From Allofournierella massiliensis (lineage in GTDB: Bacteria; Bacillota; Clostridia; Oscillospirales; Ruminococcaceae), in NCBI RefSeq assembly GCF_021531255.1, contig NZ_JAFBIO010000008.1:1-64000 (forward strand): a DNA stretch of 64,000 bases, read 5' to 3'. Below the pieces are notes generated by a model. The model was not told where the DNA came from. It saw only the letters and a program-made list of their open reading frames with translations, and searched no databases. A program made the translations under genes and the position numbers. Positions 49,466 through 56,573 of the stretch are shown here, one piece after another (the stretch's first letter is position 1; every line of letters begins with the position of its first letter).

Positions 49466-50305
49466 TTACTTCTTGGTGTAATCGTAGAAGCCCTTGCCGG
49501 TCTTGCGGCCCAGCAGGCCGCCGCGGACCATCTTCTTGAGCAGGGGATGAGGACGATACTTGGTATCGCCGGTCTCCTCGTAGAGAACATTCATGATCTC
49601 CAGGCAGACGTCCAGGCCGATCAAATCGCCCAGAGCCAGGGGGCCCATGGGATGGTTGGCGCCCAGACGCATGGCCTTATCCACGCCTTCCACCGTGGCC
49701 AGACCCTCGGCGTAGATGGAAATGCCCTCGTTGATCATGGGGATCAGGATACGGTTGACCACGAAGCCGGGGCCTTCCTGCACAATAACCGGCTCCTTGC
49801 CGATCTCCTCGCTGATCTTGACGATCTTGTCAACCAGCTCCTGCGGGGTGAGGATGCCGGGGATGACCTCCACCAGCTTCATCACAGGGGCGGGGTTGAA
49901 GAAGTGCATGCCCACCAGAGGCCGTTTAATCCGGCTCATGATCTCGGTGATGGAAAGAGAAGAGGTGTTGGTGGTGAAGACGGTCTCGGGCTTGCAGATG
50001 GCATCCAGCTTCTCGAAGATCTCGATCTTGGCATCCATCTCTTCCAGGGCGCTCTCCACAACCAGGTCGGCGTCTTTAGCCAGCTCCATGGGGCCGAAGC
50101 TCACCTTGCCGCAGATTTCATCGCAGCGCTCCTGGGTGATCTTGCCCTTGTCGGCCAGGCGCTGAATGCCCTTGTTGAAGCGGGCACGCTTGCCCTCGGG
50201 ATCTTTGCCGGTGACAATGCACATGGCCACTTCATCGCCGTGGGTGGCGAAAACCTGGGCAATGCCCATACCCATAGTGCCGGTACCTACAACTGCAACT
50301 TTCAT
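49466..50305 (-). CDS. hbd: 3-hydroxybutyryl-CoA dehydrogenase
   Basis: 279 residues, full length. Rossmann motif [14 protein letters not shown], active-site His/Glu region [17 protein letters not shown], then [11 protein letters not shown] and [14 protein letters not shown]. It reduces acetoacetyl-CoA to 3-hydroxybutyryl-CoA in butyrate formation. It is monocistronic here, not beside crt, bcd or etf. A strong promoter with a Rex-like operator at the start site and a leader of about 275 nt containing a terminator-like hairpin precede it. Confidence 0.96.
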   Translation of the reverse strand: MKVAVVGTGTMGMGIAQVFATHGDEVAMCIVTGKDPEGKRARFNKGIQRLADKGKITQERCDEICGKVSFGPMELAKDADLVVESALEEMDAKIEIFEKLDAICKPETVFTTNTSSLSITEIMSRIKRPLVGMHFFNPAPVMKLVEVIPGILTPQELVDKIVKISEEIGKEPVIVQEGPGFVVNRILIPMINEGISIYAEGLATVEGVDKAMRLGANHPMGPLALGDLIGLDVCLEIMNVLYEETGDTKYRPHPLLKKMVRGGLLGRKTGKGFYDYTKK

Positions 50306-50400
50306 AGTGCTTTACCTCTTTCTCTTTTGGATTTTTGTTTTGGCATGGTTCCGAAATATCTATCTCTCAACCGCCCCCATAAGGCGGAAAAGGTCTTGAA

Positions 50401-50422
50401 AAGCCGCCCGGGGTAGGGCGGC
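50401..50422 (-). terminator. Terminator-like hairpin inside the hbd leader
   Basis: On the minus strand GCCGCCC pairs with GGGCGGC (50422-50403) with a 6-nt loop, then TTTTC. It lies within the hbd leader, 95 nt before the coding start. Confidence 0.55.
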
Positions 50423-50557
50423 CCGCCGCCTGCCTTCCCTTGCAGGGCGGGGCTCAGGCAGAACCCCGGCGGCAGCGAACAGAGTAAAAGGACCGGGCGA
50501 ACTGCCGGCAACAGTTTCGCCCATTGCAGCCCGGACGGAGGAGGCCCGGACCACAAC

Positions 50558-50614
50558 CTCGTTAATTTTGTAACGAGTCTGGTTGTATTATAGCACCTGT
50601 TAGTTTTATGTCAA
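50558..50614 (-). promoter_or_regulatory. hbd promoter with Rex-like operator
   Basis: On the minus strand TTGACA (50614-50609), 16-bp spacer, TATAAT (50592-50587). CTCGTTAATTTTGTAACGAG at 50558-50577 is a perfect 7-bp dyad over +4 to +23, matching 11 of 14 fixed positions of the clostridial Rex consensus TTGTTAANNNNTTAACAA. Confidence 0.75.
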
Positions 50615-50907
50615 TCCTTTTTTGGGGGATTTAATACTCTTGCCACAAACTTCGGCAAAGCTGCTAATTTCAAGGTATTTTTTTGCAGCAGAAGGTCAAA
50701 AAGAGAACTATATACCGTTGAAAAGCACATATGGATACATCTCGGCATGTTGTTCTCCACAAGGAAACCGCCTCTTTTGGCCCGGAAATTTTATCCTTTT
50801 TCAGTGGCCTTTTTCTCCCTTTTTTCCTGGTAAAAGGGCAGCCTCTTTTCCCGGGCAGACAGGCAGAGGGATAAGCTCCTTCCCTTGCCCTGGGGGGAGG
50901 GCTTCTC
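50615..50907. other. Gene-free spacer, A/T-biased, no recognised feature
   Basis: Between the hbd and EamA promoters. An open frame crosses it (50622-51002), but it has no ribosome site and no recognisable family. I see no RNA structure I can name. Confidence 0.6.
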
Positions 50908-50936
50908 TTGTTTCGGGGTGGATTTTATGCTATTCT
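50908..50936 (+). promoter_or_regulatory. Promoter for the EamA gene
   Basis: TTGTTT at 50908-50913, 17-bp spacer, TATTCT at 50931-50936. A direct repeat (ATTCTATAGAG then ATTCTTTATAGAG) covers the -10 and start. Confidence 0.6.
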
Positions 50937-50994
50937 ATAGAGGTATTCTTTATAGAGAGAAAACCTGAGGGCAGAGGGAAAAGAGGAATCTTCC

Positions 50995-51909
50995 GTGAAT
51001 AAAAATCACCTGCGGGGCAGCCTTTGCTGTGTGCTGGCAGCCCTCATCTGGGGCGTTGCTTTTGTGGCCCAGGTGGCCGGGATGGACCATGTGGGCCCCT
51101 TTACCTTTTTGGGGCTGCGCTGCTGGCTGGCTGCCGCTGTGCTGGCCCCCCTGGCCCTGCGGGGCCGGGCAGGCAAGGCGCCCGCCTCCTCTGCCGACCG
51201 CCGGGCTTTGTGGGGGGCTGGCATCCTCTGCGGGCTTTGCCTGTACACCGCTTCGGCTTTCCAGCAATACGGGCTGCAGTACACCACTGCCGGGAAATCC
51301 GGTTTTATCACTGCTCTGTATGTGGTGCTGGTGCCCCTTGCCCGCCTGCTGACCGGCCGGCGTCCTCCTCTTCTTTTATGGATTTGCGCCGCCCTGGCTG
51401 CCGCCGGGCTCTGGCTGCTCTGCATGACGCCGGGGCAGGCCGGTTTCAACCCGGGCGACCTGCTCACCCTCATCTGCGCCCTGATCTTTACCTGCCATAT
51501 CCTGCTGCTGGACCATTTTTCGCCCCGGTTTTCATCGGTGCAGCTCAGCTGCATCCAATTTTTGACCGGCGGAGTGATTGGTGCCCCCATCTTTTTGCTC
51601 AGCGAGGGCTTTTGCTGGCAGGACGTGGCGGGGGCGGCCCTGCCCATCCTGTACGCGGGCATCCTGAGCAGCGGTGTTGCCTATACCCTGCAGGCCTATG
51701 CACAAAAAAATACCGACCCCACGGTGGCCAGCATCCTGCTCTGCCTGGAAAGCGTTTTTTCGGTGCTGGCCGGCTGGATCCTGCTGGGCCAGGCCCTTTC
51801 GAGGCGGGAACTGGCAGGCTGCGGCGTGATGTTTGCGGCCATTCTGCTGGCCCAGCTGCCCTCCGCCCAGAAAACAGCCCCCGCCCGGGGCAACGGCTCG
51901 GCTGCCTGA
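50995..51909 (+). CDS. EamA/DMT family transporter
   Basis: 304 residues starting at GTG 50995 (AGAGGA 7 nt upstream). Ten helices in two EamA repeats: SLCCVLAALIWGVAFVAQVAG in the first and YAGILSSGVAYTLQAYAQKNTDPTVASILLCLESVFSVLAGWILLG in the second. This latter is the hallmark of drug/metabolite exporters. The substrate is unknown (amino-acid or metabolite efflux). An aminotransferase gene follows 78 bp later. Confidence 0.92.
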   Translation: MNKNHLRGSLCCVLAALIWGVAFVAQVAGMDHVGPFTFLGLRCWLAAAVLAPLALRGRAGKAPASSADRRALWGAGILCGLCLYTASAFQQYGLQYTTAGKSGFITALYVVLVPLARLLTGRRPPLLLWICAALAAAGLWLLCMTPGQAGFNPGDLLTLICALIFTCHILLLDHFSPRFSSVQLSCIQFLTGGVIGAPIFLLSEGFCWQDVAGAALPILYAGILSSGVAYTLQAYAQKNTDPTVASILLCLESVFSVLAGWILLGQALSRRELAGCGVMFAAILLAQLPSAQKTAPARGNGSAA

Positions 51910-51987
51910 GGGGGCCGGGTGTTTTGTGGAAATCCGCCGGCTCTGCCCATGGGCCGGCTTTGTTGAATGAAAAGGAGCGTATCTGCC

Positions 51988-53172
51988 ATGCTGAACCAGA
52001 CCTATCTGCAAATGCTGAACCAGAAATCCGTGATCCGCACCCTGAACGAGTACGGCGCCCAGCGGGCCAAGGAGATCGGCTACCAAAACGTTTTTGACTA
52101 CAGCCTGGGCAACCCCAGCGTCCCCACCCACCCTGCCTTCACCCAGGAAATGATCCGCCTTCTGCAGGAAGAGGACCCGGTGGCCCTCCACGGCTACAGC
52201 CCCACTCTGGGTATCCCCTCGGTGCGGCAGGCGGTGGCCGAAAGCCTGAGCCGCCGTTTCGGCCTGCCTTATACCGCCGACGGCATCTTTATGACCAGCG
52301 GCGCCGCCGGGGCCCTGGCCCATGCCCTGCGGGCAGTGACCCAGCCGGGGGATGAGCTGATCGTATTCGCTCCCTTCTTCTCGGAATACAGCGCCTATGC
52401 CCAGGGGGCGGGGCTCACCCTGAAGGTGGTGCCGGCAGATACTAAGTCCTTCCAGATCCCCTTTGACAAGCTGGAAGAGATGCTCACCGACAAGGTGACC
52501 GCCCTGCTCATCAACACCCCCAACAACCCCAGCGGCGCGGTGTACTCTGCCGAGACCCTCACCCGCCTGGCCGAGCTGCTCCGCAAAAAATCCGCCGAAC
52601 TGGGCCGTCCCCTCTTTTTAATCAGCGACGAGCCCTATCGGGAGATCCTGTTCCATGGGGCGCAGCAGCCCTACCCCGCCGCCTTCTATGAATACACCCT
52701 GGTATGCTACAGCTTTTCCAAAAGCCTGAGCCTGCCTGGCGAGCGGATCGGCTATGTGGCGGTGGCCCCCCGGTTCGAGGGCTGGGAAAAGATCGTGCCC
52801 ATGTGCGGCCAGATCAGCCGGGGCACCGGCCACAACTGCCCCTCCAGCATCATTCAGCTGGCAGTGAGCAAGGTGCTGGAACTGACCAGCGACCTTTCCG
52901 TCTATGAGACCAACGCCGACATCCTCTGCCGGGAGCTGAGCGGCCTGGGCTTTGAGATCTGCCGGCCTCAGGGCACCTTCTACATCTTCCCCCGGGCCCT
53001 GGAAGAGGACGCCGTCCGCTTCTGCGAAAAGGCCAAGGAATTTGATCTTCTGCTGGTGCCCAGCGATGGCTTTGGGGTGCCGGGCCATTTCCGGGCGGCC
53101 TACTGCATCGACACCGAAAAGGTGGAACGAAGCCTGGAGGCCTTCAAGAAGCTGGCCGACTGCTACCGCTGA
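51988..53172 (+). CDS. PLP-dependent aminotransferase (class I/II)
   Basis: 394 residues from ATG 51988 (AAAAGGAG 10 nt upstream; a start at 51967 lies before that site). Fold-type I motifs: SLGNPSVPTHPAF, HGYSPTLGIPSVRQAVAESL, LINTPNNPSGAVY, ISDEPYREI and the PLP lysine in CYSFSKSLSLPGERIGYVAVA (SFSKS). This looks like the aspartate/alanine/aromatic aminotransferase group. The exact amino donor is not clear. It may be cotranscribed with the EamA gene. Confidence 0.9.
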   Translation: MLNQTYLQMLNQKSVIRTLNEYGAQRAKEIGYQNVFDYSLGNPSVPTHPAFTQEMIRLLQEEDPVALHGYSPTLGIPSVRQAVAESLSRRFGLPYTADGIFMTSGAAGALAHALRAVTQPGDELIVFAPFFSEYSAYAQGAGLTLKVVPADTKSFQIPFDKLEEMLTDKVTALLINTPNNPSGAVYSAETLTRLAELLRKKSAELGRPLFLISDEPYREILFHGAQQPYPAAFYEYTLVCYSFSKSLSLPGERIGYVAVAPRFEGWEKIVPMCGQISRGTGHNCPSSIIQLAVSKVLELTSDLSVYETNADILCRELSGLGFEICRPQGTFYIFPRALEEDAVRFCEKAKEFDLLLVPSDGFGVPGHFRAAYCIDTEKVERSLEAFKKLADCYR

Positions 53173-53180
53173 ATCCATCC

Positions 53181-53214
53181 GGCGGCCCTCCCCACCCGGG
53201 CGGGCCGCTTTTTT
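53181..53214 (+). terminator. Terminator directly before the DUF523 ribosome site
   Basis: GCGGCCC/GGGCCGC hairpin followed by TTTTTT, 9 bp before the GGAAGGAG ribosome site of the next gene. It ends the aminotransferase transcript but also leaves no space for a promoter of its own for the DUF523 gene. Confidence 0.75.
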
Positions 53215-53237
53215 CATAACCCGGGAAGGAGATCCTC

Positions 53238-53708
53238 ATGAATGTTCTGATCAGCGCCTGCCTGCTGGGCGTACCCTGCAAATACAGCGGCGGTTCCAAT
53301 GCCCATCCCCTTTTGATGGAGGCGGCCCGGCAGGGCGAGATACACTTTATCCCGGTCTGCCCGGAATGCCTGGGCGGGCTGCCTATCCCCCGACTGCCCA
53401 GCGAAAAGCAGGGAGACCGGGTGTTTTCCAAAAGCGGGGAAGATCTGACCGAAGCTTTCGAGCGGGGGGCACGGTCGGCTTTGCATCTGGCCCGGCTGTT
53501 TGACTGCCGCTGTGCCATTTTAAAGGAGCGCAGCCCCAGCTGCGGCTTTGGCCAGATCTATGACGGCAGCTTTACCGGCAGTCTGCGGCAGGGGGACGGG
53601 GTGACCGCCGCCCTGCTGGCCCAAAACGGGGTGCGGATCTGGGGCGAGAGCCAGGCCCGGCAGGCTCTGACGGAATGGGGGGCCTTTGCCCTGGCCGGAG
53701 AAGCATAA
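53238..53708 (+). CDS. DUF523 family protein
   Basis: 156 residues, full length. Conserved Cys and Ser/Gly positions are present: ISACLLGVPCKYSGGSN at the N-terminus, VCPECLGGLPIPR, and AILKERSPSCGFGQIYDGSFTG. The conserved Cys suggest metal or Fe-S binding. Function unassigned; in some genomes the fold joins DUF1722. It follows a terminator and is probably expressed by read-through or from a promoter overlapping that hairpin. Confidence 0.88.
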   Translation: MNVLISACLLGVPCKYSGGSNAHPLLMEAARQGEIHFIPVCPECLGGLPIPRLPSEKQGDRVFSKSGEDLTEAFERGARSALHLARLFDCRCAILKERSPSCGFGQIYDGSFTGSLRQGDGVTAALLAQNGVRIWGESQARQALTEWGAFALAGEA

Positions 53709-53751
53709 ATCGCTCATTCATAAATTCTCTGTTTTTTTTCGGGGCATCTTT

Positions 53752-53760
53752 TGGTATAAT
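53752..53760 (+). promoter_or_regulatory. Extended -10 promoter for rsmI-yfcE
   Basis: TGGTATAAT, 46 bp before the rsmI ATG. Confidence 0.65.
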
Positions 53761-53806
53761 GTACGAATATCGTATAGATGAGAACCCTGCCAAAGGAGGA
53801 GTTTCT

Positions 53807-54652
53807 ATGGCCGGAACCCTGTATATCGTGGCCACCCCCATCGGCAACCTGGGCGATCTGACGCCCCGCGCCGCCGCCACCTTTGGCAGTGTGGATTTTG
53901 TGGTTGCCGAAGACACCCGGGTGACCCTGCGCCTTTTGAACCATCTGGGGCTGAAAAAGCCCATGATCAGCTATTATGAGCACAACTTCACCCATGCAGG
54001 GGAGATCCTGCGCCGGCTGGAGGAGGGGCAGAGCTGCGCCCTGTGCAGTGATGCAGGCATGCCCGCCATCTCTGACCCCGGCGAGCTGCTGGTAAAGGAC
54101 GCATTGGCCCGGGGCATTCCGGTCACTCCCATCCCGGCGGCCAGCGCCTGCGTCACGGCGCTGGCGGTGAGCGGGCAGGCCACCGGCCGCTGGGTCTTTG
54201 AGGGTTTCCTGCCCACCAACCGCCGTCAGAAAAAGGAACGGCTGGACCAGCTGCAGGGGGAAATCCGCACCGTGATCTTTTATGAGGCTCCCCACAAGTT
54301 GCTCACCACCTTAAAGGATCTGAACGAGGCCTTTGGCCCGGAGCGGAGCATCACCCTCTGCCGGGAGCTGACCAAGCTCCATGAAGAGATCTGCAAGACC
54401 ACCCTGGGCCAGGCTCTGGAGCGATACAGCAATGAGCCGCCCCGGGGGGAGTATGTGCTGGTGATGGCCGGGGCAGAACCCGGCCCTGCCCTCTGTGAGG
54501 AACAGCCCACCCTGGAACAGGCAGCCGAAAAGGCCCGCCAAATGATCCGGGAAGGACAAAAAACCAGCGCGGCCGCCAAGGCCGCCGCCGCGGGCACTCC
54601 CTACGGCAAAAGCGAAATATACCGACTCCTGACAAGGGAGGAAGAGGAATGA
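53807..54652 (+). CDS. rsmI: 16S rRNA (cytidine-2'-O)-methyltransferase
   Basis: 281 residues from ATG 53807 (AAAGGAGG 9 nt upstream). Tetrapyrrole-methylase fold with the RsmI motifs TLYIVATPIGNLGDLTPRA, VAEDTRVT, SDAGMPAISDPG and FEGFLPTNRRQKKER. It methylates the ribose of C1402 in 16S rRNA. The stop overlaps the yfcE start by ATGA, so the pair is translationally coupled. Confidence 0.97.
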   Translation: MAGTLYIVATPIGNLGDLTPRAAATFGSVDFVVAEDTRVTLRLLNHLGLKKPMISYYEHNFTHAGEILRRLEEGQSCALCSDAGMPAISDPGELLVKDALARGIPVTPIPAASACVTALAVSGQATGRWVFEGFLPTNRRQKKERLDQLQGEIRTVIFYEAPHKLLTTLKDLNEAFGPERSITLCRELTKLHEEICKTTLGQALERYSNEPPRGEYVLVMAGAEPGPALCEEQPTLEQAAEKARQMIREGQKTSAAAKAAAAGTPYGKSEIYRLLTREEEE

Positions 54653-55173
54653 AAAAACTACTTGTCCTTTCGGACTCGCATGGCGATACCCAGGCGCTGC
54701 GCCGCTGCCTGGAACAGGAACCTGAGGTGGACGCCCTGATTTTTTTGGGCGACGGCTGCCGGGATCTGGACCAGGTACTGAGCCAGCTGCACCGCCGGCT
54801 GCCCGCCTATATGGCCAAGGGCAACTGCGATTACAACTGTGAATATCCCGCCGAAGGGCTGGCGGTTTTTGAGGGCCAGCTGGTGTTTTACACCCACGGA
54901 TATATGTATGGGGTGGAGGCCACCCTGGGCGGCATCTGCCGCACGGCCAAGGCCCGGGGGGCGGATGTGGTTTTGTTCGGCCACACCCATCGCCCTCTCA
55001 CCCTGGAAATGCCGGAACTTCCCCGGCTGTACAACCCGGGCAGTGTCAGCCGCCCCCGGGGCCGGGAAGGCCCCACCTACGGCCTGCTGACCCTGCAGCG
55101 GGGCCAGCCGCCCCAGTTCGAGCTGAAGCCGGTCCCTCCCATCATCCCGCCGGGATGCCGGGACCTGTTCTGA
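54649..55173 (+). CDS. YfcE/MJ0936-type metallophosphoesterase
   Basis: 174 residues. Calcineurin-like motifs: VLSDSHGD, FLGDGCRDLD, AKGNCDYNCEY (GNxD), FYTHGYMYGVEA and FGHTHRPL. All metal-binding positions are present. A phosphodiesterase; the in vivo substrate is not known. Coupled to rsmI. Confidence 0.93.
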   Translation: MKKLLVLSDSHGDTQALRRCLEQEPEVDALIFLGDGCRDLDQVLSQLHRRLPAYMAKGNCDYNCEYPAEGLAVFEGQLVFYTHGYMYGVEATLGGICRTAKARGADVVLFGHTHRPLTLEMPELPRLYNPGSVSRPRGREGPTYGLLTLQRGQPPQFELKPVPPIIPPGCRDLF

Positions 55174-55216
55174 GCTTTTCCCCTGTTTTTTCCGCCCCGA
55201 ACCCTCTGGGCCGGGG

Positions 55217-55231
55217 CGATAAATTTTATCG
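55217..55231 (+). promoter_or_regulatory. Palindrome upstream of birA
   Basis: CGATAAA-T-TTTATCG, a perfect 7-bp dyad 41 bp before the birA start. Could be an operator overlapping the -10 (TAAATT). Confidence 0.4.
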
Positions 55232-55272
55232 GGCAGGGCCCGATTTCAAGAAAGAAGGGTAGTTTTTCGATC

Positions 55273-56010
55273 ATGTTTGAGGAAGCCAAATTGCTGTATC
55301 TGCCCAGTGTGGACAGCACCAATCTCTGGGCCAAGGAACATCTGGACCAGCTCTCCCCCATCGGCGCGGTGTGGACCACCAGCCAGACCCAAGGCCGCGG
55401 CCGGCTGGGTCGCACCTGGGTCAATGCGGCCGGCCGGGCACTGTATTACACGGTGGCCTATACCCAGCCCCTGGCCCAGCCCGCCGCCCTTTCCCTCTTT
55501 GCCAGCCTGGCGGTGGCTCAGGCCATCCAGGAAAAATTCAAGGCGGAGCTTTCCATCAAATGGCCCAATGACCTGCTGCTCAACGGCAAAAAGGTGGTGG
55601 GGATCCTGTGCGAGGGAGTGCCCGGCGCCGCTTTGTGCGGGATCGGGGTCAACCTGGCCCAGCCCCAGCGCTACTTTGAGGAGGCCGGCCTGCCCTACGG
55701 CACCAGCCTTGCCCTGGAGGGCTGCACCGTCAACACCGAAAGCGCCCCCAACCGCCTGGCCATGCGGCTGAACCGCCGGCTGACCGGCGAGAGCTTTGAG
55801 CTCTTTGCCAAGGAGGGGATCGCCCCCTTCCTGGAGGAATACCGGGCCCGCTGCGTCAACTTGGGCCGCAAGGTACGTTTTGAGGGCGGCGAAGGCATTG
55901 CCGAGACCATCGACGACCAGGGTCGGCTGGTGGTGCGCACGGCAGACGGTGAAGCGCGGGTTTTCACCGGTGAGGTGAGCGTTCAGGGCGTGTATGGGGC
56001 GGAAGATTGA
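55273..56010 (+). CDS. birA: Biotin-[acetyl-CoA-carboxylase] ligase, catalytic-domain-only
   Basis: 245 residues. Biotin ligase motifs: PSVDSTNLWAKEH, the biotin-binding loop QGRGRLGRTWV, KWPNDLLLNGKKVVGILCE and GIGVNLAQ, then a C-terminal SH3-like domain. It lacks the N-terminal winged helix of bifunctional BirA, so it cannot act as the bio operator repressor. It attaches biotin to acceptor proteins such as carboxylases. It is monocistronic, followed by the TTCACA-repeat promoter. Confidence 0.95.
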   Translation: MFEEAKLLYLPSVDSTNLWAKEHLDQLSPIGAVWTTSQTQGRGRLGRTWVNAAGRALYYTVAYTQPLAQPAALSLFASLAVAQAIQEKFKAELSIKWPNDLLLNGKKVVGILCEGVPGAALCGIGVNLAQPQRYFEEAGLPYGTSLALEGCTVNTESAPNRLAMRLNRRLTGESFELFAKEGIAPFLEEYRARCVNLGRKVRFEGGEGIAETIDDQGRLVVRTADGEARVFTGEVSVQGVYGAED

Positions 56011-56023
56011 GCTTTCGGCGAAA

Positions 56024-56077
56024 TTCACAGATTGTTCACAGCACTTTAAAGAAATACACGCATCTTGCTTCTATACT
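56024..56077 (+). promoter_or_regulatory. Promoter of a candidate small RNA with phased TTCACA repeats
   Basis: TTCACA at 56024 and TTCACA at 56035 (11 bp apart), then TTAAAG in register at 56046. -10 TATACT at 56072-56077, no consensus -35. The distances of 48 and 37 bp to the -10 are identical to those at htrA. Confidence 0.7.
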
Positions 56078-56083
56078 ATAAGC

Positions 56084-56193
56084 ACAGAGCAAGGGAGCCG
56101 CAACCTTTGTTTCTGTACATGATTCCTCCTCACACCAAAGCGATACCCCAACAAAAGAAAGCGCCCCTGTACCGCAAGCAGGGGCGCTTTTCC
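56084..56193 (+). ncRNA. Candidate regulated small RNA (about 110 nt)
   Basis: Starts 7 bp after a clear -10 and ends in a terminator (56158-56191: AAAGCGCCCCTG/CAGGGGCGC, then TTTTCC). The RNA is mostly unstructured before the terminator and shows ATTCCTCCTCACACC (56122-56136), complementary to Shine-Dalgarno sequences. No convincing ORF with a ribosome site on this strand. On the minus strand a 14-codon frame (56119-56075) has a Shine-Dalgarno, so the anti-SD could partly mirror that. Confidence 0.55.
56158..56191 (+). terminator. Terminator of the 56.1-kb RNA unit
   Basis: 12-bp G/C-rich stem, 9-nt loop, TTTT. Confidence 0.88.
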
Positions 56194-56262
56194 TTTGCCT
56201 TTTTATTTGTGCAGGGTGTTCGGGTTTGCAGGCAAAAAAACAGAAGGGGTAAACTTATGAAA

Positions 56263-56310
56263 AAAGCCCGGGCAAAACCCGGGCTTTCGGAACGGAACGC
56301 AGTCCGTTCC
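56263..56310 (-). terminator. Hairpins after the tRNA gene, with terminator
   Basis: On the minus strand after the tRNA come GGAACGG/CCGTTCC (56310-56289), then AAAGCCCGGG/CCCGGGCTTT (56287-56263) ending in TTTTTT. Confidence 0.85.
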
Positions 56311-56315
56311 CATCA

Positions 56316-56392
56316 TGGTGGGCCAGGCAGGACTTGAACCCGCGGCCAAGCGGTTATGAGCCGCCAGCTCTGACCAGCTGAGCTACTGGCCC
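56316..56392 (-). tRNA. tRNA with CAT anticodon (elongator Met or Ile2)
   Basis: 77 nt including encoded CCA, read on the minus strand. The acceptor GGGCCAG pairs with CTGGCCC. The D-stem GCTC/GAGC and T-stem GCGGG/CCTGC are formed. The anticodon loop is CTCATAA (anticodon CAT) on a GGCGG/CCGCT stem. The 5' base pairs normally, so it is not an initiator. The variable-loop context CTTGGCCGC resembles tRNA-Ile2 (lysidine-modified) as much as elongator Met. Which it is needs the sequence set of the genome. Confidence 0.9.
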
Positions 56393-56573
56393 TTGACAAA
56401 CGGCGGATGCCGCGAATAGAATTATACCATCTTTTTCAGGGCCGGGCAAGCGGCCCCGGGGGAAAGTCTTTCTTTTTTCCTGTCCGGCATGGGTCCGGAG
56501 GCAGCCGCATACAATAGGGCTGGCTTCTCTTCTTCTTCCCCCGTTTTTATTTTACCGCCAAGAGGTTTTGAAT

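Noticed and set aside
50622-51002. Open frame of about 126 codons before EamA
   Set aside because: No ribosome site, no family resemblance and it overlaps the EamA start.
56075-56119. 14-codon minus-strand frame with Shine-Dalgarno opposite the candidate RNA
   Set aside because: Very short, no family; kept only as an alternative explanation for the anti-SD motif.
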